From Dehalococcoidia bacterium (GTDB taxonomy: Bacteria; Chloroflexota; Dehalococcoidia; Tepidiformales; Tepidiformaceae): DNA of 5,139 nucleotides. A model generated the notes under the pieces. That model worked only from the letters and a program-made list of their open reading frames with translations. It was not told the origin of the DNA and did no database searches. Every line of letters begins with the position of its first letter. Position 1 is the first letter of the stretch. The translations under genes and the position numbers were made by a program. This document shows, one piece after another, positions 1 through 5,070 of the stretch. The stretch is from NCBI GenBank assembly GCA_007126855.1, contig SLAK01000312.1:1-5139 (forward strand). Reading direction: 5' to 3'.

Positions 1-33
1 ATAGCTACCACCACTGTACGGGCTGTTCCCGAT

Positions 34-53
34 CCGAGCAAAGCCTGCTTCGG
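34..53 (+). terminator. Weak stem-loop upstream of hsp20, possible end of an upstream transcript
   Basis: CCGAGCA (34-40) pairs with TGCTTCGG (46-53) around a 5-base loop, with one bulged T. The following bases (TAGTCTTATAA) are T/A-rich but have no proper U-tract. It could be a poor terminator for a gene left of the window, or a chance fold. No coding sequence is recognisable in 1-111. Confidence 0.25.
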
Positions 54-81
54 TAGTCTTATAACGAGCCTATCATAGTTC

Positions 82-110
82 TTGACGCGCGCAAGATGAG
101 GGAGTAGGGT
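82..110 (+). promoter_or_regulatory. Candidate sigma-70-type promoter of hsp20
   Basis: TTGACG (82-87, 5 of 6 to TTGACA) is followed after 17 bases by TAGGGT (105-110, a poor -10). Two better -10-like hexamers lie just upstream, TATAAC (60-65) and TATCAT (71-76, within the small palindrome CTATCATAG), but neither has a good -35 at the right distance. No CIRCE (HrcA) or HAIR (HspR) operator was seen, so classical heat-shock repression is not supported. The region 54-110 is A/T-richer than its surroundings and is the likely promoter zone. The exact start site is uncertain. Confidence 0.35.
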
Positions 111-136
111 TTTGGCAGAAAGCAAAATCATTCGAC

Positions 137-141
137 GGAGG
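137..141 (+). promoter_or_regulatory. Shine-Dalgarno that fixes the hsp20 start
   Basis: GGAGG lies 6 bases before the ATG at 148. The frame is open back to a TTG at 112, but this ribosome binding site and the family N-terminus both favour 148. Confidence 0.8.
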
Positions 142-147
142 CCGAAA

Positions 148-639
148 ATGCCGAACACACTGACTCGCTGGGATCCTTTCGCAGAGTTCCATTCTCTTCG
201 GACCGCCATGGACCGCCTGTTCGACCAGGGCGCAGGGCGCGTGGGCATGGCGCGTGGTGATGAGCTGGAAGCCCGTACGCTTGGTATCGATGTCGTTGAG
301 ACCAACGACGACTACGTGGTGAAGGCAGCGATCCCTGGCATCGACCCGAAGGACGTGGACATCAGCATCCAGGACGACGTGCTGACGATTAGCGGCAAGT
401 TCGAGGAGAAGCACGAGGAGAAGGATCAGCACTACATCCGCCAGGAGTTGAGCTATGGCGAGTTCCACCGCTCGCTGAAGCTGCCGCCCACGGTGGAAGT
501 AGACAAGGCGAACGCGAAGTTCGAGCACGGGATGCTGGAGCTTCACCTGCCGAAGCGCCCGGAGGCCCGAGCCCGCTCGCTCAAGATCACGCCGCAGGGT
601 GTAATTGAGGCGGAGAAGCAGGAGCAATCCGGCCAGTAA
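148..639 (+). CDS. hsp20: Small heat-shock protein, Hsp20/alpha-crystallin family
   Basis: This is an ATP-independent holdase chaperone of 163 residues, a usual length for bacterial class A small heat-shock proteins. It would form cytosolic oligomers that bind unfolding proteins and pass them to DnaK/ClpB. The N-terminal arm (1-45) has the typical WDPF segment (residues 8-11) and the MDRLFD helix (21-26). The alpha-crystallin domain runs about 46-136, from GIDVVET through YVVKAAIPGI to the A-x-x-x-x-G-x-L signature (AKFEHGML, 123-130) and ELHLPK (131-136). The C-terminal tail carries an I/L-x-I anchoring motif (LKI, 145-147) used in oligomer assembly, then a charged, Gln-rich end. The start at 148 is set by GGAGG at 137-141; the longer TTG form would add 12 residues unlike the family. 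A strong terminator follows 35 bases after the stop, suggesting a single-gene unit. Confidence 0.95.
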   Translation: MPNTLTRWDPFAEFHSLRTAMDRLFDQGAGRVGMARGDELEARTLGIDVVETNDDYVVKAAIPGIDPKDVDISIQDDVLTISGKFEEKHEEKDQHYIRQELSYGEFHRSLKLPPTVEVDKANAKFEHGMLELHLPKRPEARARSLKITPQGVIEAEKQEQSGQ

Positions 640-674
640 ATTCCGGCGGCTGAACGCCGCTGAGATTGCGAAGC

Positions 675-702
675 AAGGCCCATCCATCTGGATGGGCCTT
701 TT
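675..702 (+). terminator. Rho-independent terminator after hsp20
   Basis: A perfect 11-bp stem, AAGGCCCATCC (675-685) with GGATGGGCCTT (690-700), has a 4-base ATCT loop and runs into TTTT (699-702). The T-run is short, but the stem is long and GC-rich. The mirrored A run (675-676) gives partial bidirectional character. It separates hsp20 from the lipoprotein gene, and its presence argues against the longer upstream starts that are open in the lipoprotein frame. Confidence 0.88.
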
Positions 703-779
703 CGTGTGCGCGACGGCGAGGGAACCGCCGCAAGCTCCGGAGCGTTTGGAATGGACAACACCCCGGGGGGAAGAAGCAG

Positions 780-1673
780 ATGCCGGGTAAACAAGTTTGG
801 TTGTTCATTGCGGGCGCCGGGCTCCTCGCGCTGGTAGTCGCGGCGTGTGGCGTGTCGAGCAGCGAGGACGATGGGGCCGTGCGCGACAGTTCGGACCCCG
901 GCGGCGGGTTTGCGGAGGCCGCGACCGACGGAGACGCAGCGGCGCCGGATCGAGAGCCGGCACTGGGCGCGGCGCGTACGACCGAGCGCAAGATAATCTT
1001 CGAAACGTGGCTGGAGCTGGGCGTGGAAGACGTGACCGGGCGCTATCACGAGGTGGGAGACATTGCGCGGCGAGCCGGCGGCTATGTGGCTGAATCGCGG
1101 CTGGCAGCGCGGACCGCGGATGATGCGCAGCAGGACGCGCGGGTGGTGATCCGGGTGCCGAGTGCAGCGCGGGAGGCGGTGCTGCAGGAACTGCGGTCAA
1201 TGGGCGGCGTGGAACCGGTATCCGAAGAGACTTCGTCGACCGAAGTGACCGAGGAATACACGGACCTGCAGAGCCGCTTGCGAAACCTGGAACGGAGCGA
1301 GCTACGGTATCTCGACCTGCTGGACCGCGCGGATTCGGTCTCTGACATCCTCGCGGTGGGCGAGCGGCTCGATTCGGTGCGGTCGCAGATCGAGCAGTTG
1401 CAGGGGCGGCTGAATGTGCTGGACGACCTGGTGGACATGGCGACGATCAGGGTGACCCTGAAGCCGCTGGCGGACGTTGAGGACGAGGATGGGGCGCCGG
1501 GCTTCCGGGAGTCGTGGCGTTCCGCGTGGGAGACGGTCGGTGACGTGGGCCGGGTGGCGCTTGCGGCATCGGCCTGGGTGACGGTGGCGGCGATCGTGTT
1601 CGCGCCGGTGGTGTTGCTGGGGGGCGGGCTGCGCTACGCGGCGCACCGGCGCACGGATGCCGCAGGGCAATAG
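780..1673 (+). CDS. DUF4349-domain lipoprotein with C-terminal membrane helix
   Basis: The product is a 297-residue predicted envelope protein of unknown biochemical function. Residues 1-23 form a lipoprotein signal: K4, a hydrophobic core and the lipobox VAAC with C23 as the lipidated residue. Residues 24-66 are a Ser/Asp/Gly/Ala-rich linker. The DUF4349 domain spans about 68-285: a beta-rich start (KIIFETWLELGV), the VVIRVPSAA segment (122-130), a conserved Thr/Ser/Glu stretch before EEYTDLQSRLRNLE (158-171), a coiled-coil-like helical region (about 160-212) and the returning strand MATIRVTL (220-227). A single membrane helix (about 259-284) is followed by positively charged RYAAHRR, as is usual for the family. 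The ATG at 780 is chosen because GGGGGGAAG (765-773) precedes it and the signal peptide begins there; the frame is open upstream to 666, but that extension would run through the terminator. The family assignment is firm, but what the protein does in the cell is not known. Confidence 0.9.
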   Translation: MPGKQVWLFIAGAGLLALVVAACGVSSSEDDGAVRDSSDPGGGFAEAATDGDAAAPDREPALGAARTTERKIIFETWLELGVEDVTGRYHEVGDIARRAGGYVAESRLAARTADDAQQDARVVIRVPSAAREAVLQELRSMGGVEPVSEETSSTEVTEEYTDLQSRLRNLERSELRYLDLLDRADSVSDILAVGERLDSVRSQIEQLQGRLNVLDDLVDMATIRVTLKPLADVEDEDGAPGFRESWRSAWETVGDVGRVALAASAWVTVAAIVFAPVVLLGGGLRYAAHRRTDAAGQ

Positions 1674-1710
1674 GATGGTGAGTCCGTGACGATGGCTTTC
1701 CGCGGTGGTG

Positions 1711-1727
1711 CGCATACTGGGTATACG
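1711..1727. promoter_or_regulatory. Operator-like interrupted palindrome before the small membrane gene
   Basis: CGCATAC (1711-1717) and GTATACG (1721-1727) form 7-base arms around TGG with a single mismatch (C1713 against A1725). The right arm overlaps TATACG (1722-1727), a moderate -10-like hexamer, and the left arm overlaps CATACT (1713-1718). No convincing -35 was found. It sits in the only sizeable gap (1674-1798) upstream of the 1799-4443 gene run, where a promoter or repressor site would be expected. Confidence 0.35.
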
Positions 1728-1798
1728 TTTCCCCGTTCTGAGGTAGTAACGTAGCATCGGCTGACGAGGCTGGGAAACGAGGCCCACAGCCAGGCAGC

Positions 1799-1996
1799 AT
1801 GCGCACAGCGAATTACATCTTTTCGGTCACCAGCATCATTCTCGGGTTTGCCATGCTGCTCTTCATGTGGAGCCAGCGAGGCATGCCGGCGGAGTTATCA
1901 AGTCTGTTGCCGTGGGAGTGGCATATTGGCGTGGCAATCGGGGTGTTGCTGGTGATCAATGGGGTAGTGAGGTTGTGGTTTGCGCAGGATGATTGA
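1799..1996 (+). CDS. Small two-helix membrane protein, function unknown
   Basis: This 65-residue protein is not a family I recognise. It has two predicted membrane helices: residues about 5-24 (from NYIFSV to LLFMW) and about 43-61 (from IGVAIG to RLWFA). They are joined by a short loop (SQRGMPAELSSLLPWEW) with R27, P30, P38 and Trp residues at the boundaries. It ends in acidic QDD. The start ATG has only a weak ribosome binding site (AGGC a few bases upstream), but the hydrophobic pattern fits a full-length hairpin protein. It is first in the run leading through the Usp-like and RCK genes, 52 bases before the Usp gene, so it may be co-transcribed and could be an accessory membrane subunit or anchor for them. 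That role is inference from position only. Confidence 0.7.
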   Translation: MRTANYIFSVTSIILGFAMLLFMWSQRGMPAELSSLLPWEWHIGVAIGVLLVINGVVRLWFAQDD

Positions 1997-2004
1997 TATT
2001 GAAG

Positions 2005-2027
2005 GCCGGCTGGTTCTGGCCGCCGGC
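2005..2027 (+). other. GC-rich stem-loop between the small membrane gene and the Usp gene
   Basis: GCCGGC (2005-2010) can pair with GCCGGC (2022-2027) across an 11-base loop. No U-tract follows; the next bases lead into the AGGAG ribosome binding region (2032-2036). It is more likely an mRNA processing or stability element, or a chance fold, than a terminator. Confidence 0.3.
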
Positions 2028-2048
2028 AGTTAGGAGCAGCAAGGGTTC

Positions 2049-2480
2049 ATGGCGCAAGCAGGGCCCATCCTCGTCCCCATCAATGAGTCAGAAGCCAGCC
2101 TGGAGGCGCTTGCTGCAGCGGGTTCGATCGCGAAGGCACAGAAAGCGCCGGTGGTGGTGGTGCATGTGATCGAGGTGGTGCGCTCGTTGCCGGTGAACGC
2201 GGAGATGGAGTGGGAGGCGCGGCGGGGCGAACAACTGTTGCGGCAGGCGGAGGAAATTGCGAAGTCGGGCGATTTTTCGATGCGGGGCGAGCTATTGCAA
2301 TCGCGGCAGGCCGGGCCGGCGATCGTGGACGAAGCGCATTCGCAGCAAGCGCAGAGCATTGTGCTGGGCCTACGGTTCCGGCGCGTGGTGGGCGACTATG
2401 AGCTGGGGCACACCACTTCGTATGTGTTGAAACATGCACGCTGCCCTGTGTGGCTTATGCGGGAAGCAGTCCGTGACTGA
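2049..2480 (+). CDS. Universal stress protein (UspA-like) domain protein with altered nucleotide loop
   Basis: This single-domain Usp-fold protein has 143 residues, the usual family length. The first strand and loop read PILVPINESEAS (6-17), followed by an Ala-rich helix and the strand VVVVHVIE (35-42). The last part, SIVLGLRF (103-110) and GHTTSYVLKHARCPVWLMR (120-138), is the typical C-terminal helix-strand with the HA-x-CPV signature. The canonical ATP loop G-x2-G-x9-G-S/T reads G107-x2-F110-x9-G120-H121, so the second Gly and the Ser/Thr are replaced. The usual Asp after the first strand is N12. ATP binding is therefore doubtful, and another ligand or a purely structural role is possible. 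The start ATG follows AGGAG (2032-2036) at somewhat long spacing. It lies 27 bases before the first RCK gene, suggesting a regulatory role with those proteins. Usp domains are known as soluble parts of some transporters and of KdpD, which supports this inference. Confidence 0.85.
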   Translation: MAQAGPILVPINESEASLEALAAAGSIAKAQKAPVVVVHVIEVVRSLPVNAEMEWEARRGEQLLRQAEEIAKSGDFSMRGELLQSRQAGPAIVDEAHSQQAQSIVLGLRFRRVVGDYELGHTTSYVLKHARCPVWLMREAVRD

Positions 2481-2493
2481 GCGAGCTGTCCAC

Positions 2494-2499
2494 AGGAGG
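2494..2499 (+). promoter_or_regulatory. Consensus Shine-Dalgarno for the GTG-started RCK gene
   Basis: AGGAGG lies 8 bases before GTG at 2508. It decides the GTG start: the resulting N-terminus begins exactly at the first beta strand of the Rossmann fold, whereas the next in-frame ATG (2523) would cut into it. Confidence 0.8.
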
Positions 2500-2507
2500 C
2501 AGGAACG

Positions 2508-2927
2508 GTGAAGGTGATCATCATGGGCTGCGGGCGTGTTGGGGCCAGGGTGGCGGGCATCCTGGATGAGAAGGGCCATACTGTGGTGGTGATGGACGTG
2601 CGCCCCGATGCGTTCCGGCGCCTGCCGCCGGGTTTTGGCGGCACGCGGAGCGTTGGCAACGGGATGGATGGGCCAGCGCTGGAGCGCGCGGGGATAAAGG
2701 ATGCCGACGCCTTTGTGGCAGTGACGCAGGGAGACAATCGGAATTACTTCGCCAGCCAGATGGCCAAGGAGGTCTACCGGGTGCCGCGAGTGCTGTGCCG
2801 AACCTATGACCCTATCCGGGGAGAACTGTTCGCGGAGCTGGGGCTGGAGACGTTTAGCCCGACGACGATCGGGGCCAAGATCGTGCTCGACCTGCTGATG
2901 CGGGACGGCGAGGAAGCGGCGGACTGA
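2508..2927 (+). CDS. trkA: RCK_N-only TrkA-family protein, CeoB-like
   Basis: This is a cytosolic NAD(H)-binding regulatory protein for a K+ or related transporter, 139 residues long. It consists of one RCK_N (TrkA_N) Rossmann domain without the C-terminal RCK_C ligand domain. The dinucleotide loop is G7-C-G-R-V-G12, with acidic D30 at the end of the second strand, which favours NAD(H) over NADP(H). GNGMD (50-54) stands where many homologues have GD. AGIKDADAFVAVT (61-73), GDNRN (75-79) and the strand RVLCRTYDP (94-102) complete the fold. The MGCGRVG, GNG-x-D and AGI-x-x-ADAF pattern resembles actinobacterial CeoB proteins as I recall them; those are paired with a second TrkA protein, as here. 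The gene ends 1 base before the next start, so the two are surely co-translated and probably form a heteromer. The symbol denotes the family, not proven orthology to E. coli TrkA. Confidence 0.92.
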   Translation: MKVIIMGCGRVGARVAGILDEKGHTVVVMDVRPDAFRRLPPGFGGTRSVGNGMDGPALERAGIKDADAFVAVTQGDNRNYFASQMAKEVYRVPRVLCRTYDPIRGELFAELGLETFSPTTIGAKIVLDLLMRDGEEAAD

Positions 2928-2928
2928 G

Positions 2929-3603
2929 ATGTACATCCTGATCGGTGGCGGCGGCAAGGTGGGCTACCACCTGGCGGAGGAGCTGCTCCGAGCGAACCAC
3001 GAGGTGGTGATCGTGGAGCGGCATCGCGATCGGGTCAGTACGATCACGGAAGAACTGGGCGAATGCGTGATCGAAGGCGATTGCTGCGAGGTATCGACGC
3101 TGGACGCGGCGGGGATCGGCCGTGCGGACCTGGCGATAGCGGTGACCGGGGACGATGAGGACAACCTGGTGTTTTGCGAGATCGCGCGGGTGCGCGGAGC
3201 GAGCCGGGTGATTAGCCGGGTGAACAACCCGAAGAACGAGCTGCTCTTCCAGCAGCGAGGGATGGAGACAACGATTTCGGCGACGAAAGCGATCCTGGCA
3301 CAGATGGAACAGGAGCTGCCGACTTCGGAGGTGATCCCGCTGCTGCAGCTCCATAGCGGGCTTGAGATGGTGGAGGTGAAGCTTTCGGACACGTCGCCGG
3401 CGGCGGACCGGACGGTATCGCAGTTGTGGTTACCGGCGGAGTCGCTCATTCTGCTGGTGGTGGATGCGGAGGGCTTGCCCCGGATCCCGGACGGCGACAC
3501 GCCGCTGTCGGGCGGCGACGCGCTTGTGGTGGTGACGCGCAAGGAGAGCGTGGAACGGCTGAAAGAGGCGCTCGTGGGGGAGACGCATGGCCTTGAGACC
3601 TGA
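2929..3603 (+). CDS. trkA: TrkA-family regulator with RCK_N and RCK_C domains
   Basis: This 224-residue cytosolic regulator belongs to the class that gates Trk/Ktr K+ uptake systems. The RCK_N Rossmann domain (about 1-120) has the loop G7-G-G-K-V-G12, acidic E30 ending strand two, GD (50-51), VTGDDEDN (72-79) and the strand RVISRVNNPKNELLF (93-107). Residues about 135-212 form an RCK_C (TrkA_C) domain with EMVEVKLS (146-153), AADRTVSQLWLP (158-169) and GDALVVVTR (196-204). It is about half the length of E. coli TrkA, which has two N/C repeats, and matches single-repeat KtrA-like or CeoC-like forms. The ATG follows the TGA of the preceding gene by one base, with AGGAAG (2911-2916) inside that gene as its likely ribosome binding site, which implies translational coupling. 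No membrane channel gene lies in the window, so its target must be encoded elsewhere or just outside. The next gene, pheA, begins about 20 bases on. Confidence 0.94.
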   Translation: MYILIGGGGKVGYHLAEELLRANHEVVIVERHRDRVSTITEELGECVIEGDCCEVSTLDAAGIGRADLAIAVTGDDEDNLVFCEIARVRGASRVISRVNNPKNELLFQQRGMETTISATKAILAQMEQELPTSEVIPLLQLHSGLEMVEVKLSDTSPAADRTVSQLWLPAESLILLVVDAEGLPRIPDGDTPLSGGDALVVVTRKESVERLKEALVGETHGLET

Positions 3604-3624
3604 GAGCGAGCGAATACACGAGTG

Positions 3625-4443
3625 ATGCGACTGGCGTACCTTGGACCTGCAGGCACCTTTGGCGAAGAGGCGGCAATCCGCTACGCACCGGAGGCGCGGC
3701 TCGTGCCGTTTGCCTCGCACGCCGCGGTGGCTGCTGCTGTGGAGTCGGGCGAGGCGGACGAAGGGGTGATGGCCATCGAGAATTTTCTCAATGGGTCAGT
3801 TTCGGAGACGCTGGACATTCTGATCCACGAGACGACGCTGCGGATCCAGCACGAGCTTGTCCTGCCGATCGAGCACCATCTCATCGTGCCGCGCGGGGGA
3901 CGGCTGGAGGACATCAGCGTCATCTACTCGCATACGCAGGCGCTGGGGCAATGCCGGCAGTACCTGGATCGCGAGTTTCCGAACGTGCACGTGGAAGCGG
4001 CGCTTTCGACGGCGCAAGCAGTGGAGTTCGCGGTCATCCGCGGCAAAGGCGCTGCGGCGATCGGTACCGAACGTGCCGCGGAGATCTACGGCGGCGAGAT
4101 CGCGGAGCGCTCTATCCAGGATTCGAACCGGAACGTGACGCGATTCGTGGTTCTGGGCCGCGGGAAGCAGCCGCCGACGGGCAAGGACCGGACGTCGATC
4201 GCGTTCACATTTCCGCAGGATCGGCCGGGCGCGCTTGCGGGCGTGTTGAACGAGTTTGCCGGGCGTTCGATCAACTGTACGAAGATCGAGAGCCGGCCGA
4301 CGAGGGAAGTATTCGGGGAATATGTCTTCCTGATCGACTTCGAGGGGCACGAGGACGATGCAATTTGCCGGGAGGCGCTGGAACGCATCCGGCCGCAGTG
4401 CTCGATGCTGAAGGTTTTCGGGAGCTATCCGCGCTGGCAATAG
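3625..4443 (+). CDS. pheA: Prephenate dehydratase (monofunctional) with ACT regulatory domain
   Basis: The enzyme converts prephenate to phenylpyruvate, CO2 and water in cytosolic phenylalanine biosynthesis. Its 272 residues match monofunctional bacterial PheA, with no chorismate mutase domain. The catalytic domain (about 1-178) starts with LAYLGPAGTFGEEAA (3-17) and contains ENFLNGSV (52-59), HTQALGQC (103-110), STAQAV (128-133), the AAIGTERAAEIYG stretch, and NVTRF with the catalytic TRF triplet (172-174). The ACT domain (about 190-272) keeps the two phenylalanine-binding motifs, GALAGVL (202-208) and ESRP (222-225), so feedback inhibition by Phe is expected. F54 replaces the Ser/Thr that usually follows the active-site EN pair. 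The start may equally be GTG at 3622, one codon earlier; the ribosome binding site is weak (GAGCGAG around 3604-3610). The gap of about 20 bases after the RCK gene suggests co-transcription, perhaps only incidental. Confidence 0.96.
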   Translation: MRLAYLGPAGTFGEEAAIRYAPEARLVPFASHAAVAAAVESGEADEGVMAIENFLNGSVSETLDILIHETTLRIQHELVLPIEHHLIVPRGGRLEDISVIYSHTQALGQCRQYLDREFPNVHVEAALSTAQAVEFAVIRGKGAAAIGTERAAEIYGGEIAERSIQDSNRNVTRFVVLGRGKQPPTGKDRTSIAFTFPQDRPGALAGVLNEFAGRSINCTKIESRPTREVFGEYVFLIDFEGHEDDAICREALERIRPQCSMLKVFGSYPRWQ

Positions 4444-4446
4444 CGC

Positions 4447-4476
4447 TTGCCGCGATATGACGATCTTTGCGATCAT
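4447..4476 (+). promoter_or_regulatory. Candidate promoter for tatA
   Basis: TTGCCG (4447-4452, 4 of 6) and GATCAT (4471-4476, 4 of 6) are 18 bases apart in the 123-base gap between pheA and tatA. Because no terminator is visible after pheA, tatA could also be read through from upstream. Low-specificity match. Confidence 0.28.
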
Positions 4477-4566
4477 GGCACCAGGTGTGGTAATCCGTGA
4501 ACGTGGCCTGGACCGGACAAAGCACGGCCCCGGCGAAACGCAGCACGGATAGGAAGTGAGTTGGAA

Positions 4567-4965
4567 ATGCCACTGTTTCTCGTCACAACCATAGGCCCGT
4601 GGCAGATTGCCATTGTTGCCCTGCTGGTGATCTTGCTGTTCGGCGTGGGGAAGCTGAGCGGTCTTGGCCGCGACCTCGGCACGTCGATCAAGGAATTCCG
4701 GCGGGCGATGAAGGAAGAAGACCAGGAAGAGGGCGACGAATCCGGGGATACTCCCCAGGCACAAATCGCACCGCCACAGCAGCAAGAGGCGCCGCCCCCA
4801 CAGCAGCAGCAAGCGCCGCCACAGCAGCAAGCCCCTCCCGCGGCCGAGCAGGAGACTCAGCCGGTACAGCAGCCGGCAGCCCCGACCGGCAATGGCTCGG
4901 CGCCGGTAGACGAAGAGGAGCGGGCGGCTCCGGCTGAGGAAGGCTCGAAGCGCAACGTATTTTAG
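4567..4965 (+). CDS. tatA: Twin-arginine translocase subunit TatA with Pro/Gln-rich tail
   Basis: TatA polymerises in the cytoplasmic membrane with TatC to export folded twin-arginine signal proteins. The product has 132 residues. A short N-terminus with a polar Q13 leads into the membrane helix (about 12-25), the FG hinge (25-26), the amphipathic helix KLSGLGRDLGTSIKEFRRAM (29-48) and an acidic patch (50-61, EEDQEEGDESGD). The lone polar Gln near the helix start fits TatA better than TatB, which usually has Glu. S31 stands where many homologues have Pro in KLP, but E. coli TatA has Gly there, so this is tolerable. Residues 62-100 form a repetitive Pro/Gln/Ala tail, followed by an acidic end and a basic SKRNVF terminus; this is longer than minimal TatA proteins. 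ATG at 4567 is preferred, with AGGAAG at 4551-4556 ten bases before; a TTG at 4561 is also in frame. No tatC is in the window. Confidence 0.92.
   Translation: MPLFLVTTIGPWQIAIVALLVILLFGVGKLSGLGRDLGTSIKEFRRAMKEEDQEEGDESGDTPQAQIAPPQQQEAPPPQQQQAPPQQQAPPAAEQETQPVQQPAAPTGNGSAPVDEEERAAPAEEGSKRNVF
4768..4839 (+). repeat. In-gene tandem repeat coding A-P-P-Q-Q-Q units in TatA
   Basis: There are three imperfect tandem units: 4768-4788 (APPQQQE), 4789-4812 (APPPQQQQ) and 4813-4830 (APPQQQ), then a partial APP (4831-4839). At DNA level the core GCGCCGCCACAGCAGCAA recurs with single-codon insertions of CCC, CAG or GAG. This fits expansion by replication slippage, keeping frame. It encodes an unstructured, probably cytosolic tail. 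Confidence 0.8.
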
Positions 4966-4990
4966 TTCGCCGTCCCCAGACAGGCGCAGT

Positions 4991-5024
4991 GATGCCCTGG
5001 TGGCAAGGATGCTGCCGGGGCATC
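4991..5024 (+). terminator. Bipartite stem-loop downstream of tatA
   Basis: GATGCCC (4991-4997) pairs perfectly with GGGCATC (5018-5024). Inside it GGCA (5002-5005) can pair with TGCC (5013-5016) around a 7-base loop, leaving an asymmetric internal loop. The fold lies 25 bases after the tatA stop. It lacks a U-tract (GCCGGTTTCGG follows), so it is a possible terminator or mRNA 3'-end structure, not a canonical one. Confidence 0.4.
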
Positions 5025-5070
5025 GCCGGTTTCGGGGGCATGAGAACGCCTTCTAACGGCGCCGCTGACG

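Noticed and set aside
1..111. Possible tRNA remnant or regulatory RNA
   Set aside because: No acceptor stem, T-arm consensus or CCA end could be found; only one bulged hairpin (34-53) is present.
54..147. Heat-shock operators CIRCE or HAIR ahead of hsp20
   Set aside because: The characteristic inverted repeats (TTAGCACTC/GAGTGCTAA or CTTGAGT/ACTCAAG) are absent.
734..743. Perfect palindrome GCTCCGGAGC, with CCCCGGGG nearby at 761-768
   Set aside because: Short GC-only palindromes are expected by chance at this base composition, and neither has a loop or a promoter context.
666..779. Upstream extension of the lipoprotein gene
   Set aside because: It would translate through the terminator hairpin and place 38 non-hydrophobic residues before the lipoprotein signal; the ATG at 780 has its own purine-rich binding site.
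543..1049. Antisense open frame of 168 codons spanning the hsp20 end, terminator and lipoprotein start
   Set aside because: It crosses a clear terminator and the lipoprotein signal sequence, and no coding signature is visible.
2370..2957. Antisense open frame of 195 codons over the Usp and first RCK genes
   Set aside because: It is a composition-driven shadow of two well-supported genes, and its residue make-up resembles no family.
3796..4830. Long antisense open frame of 344 codons across pheA and tatA
   Set aside because: It runs opposite to two strongly recognised genes, is rich in Arg/Leu/His as expected of a GC-rich complement, and shows no domain or ribosome binding site.
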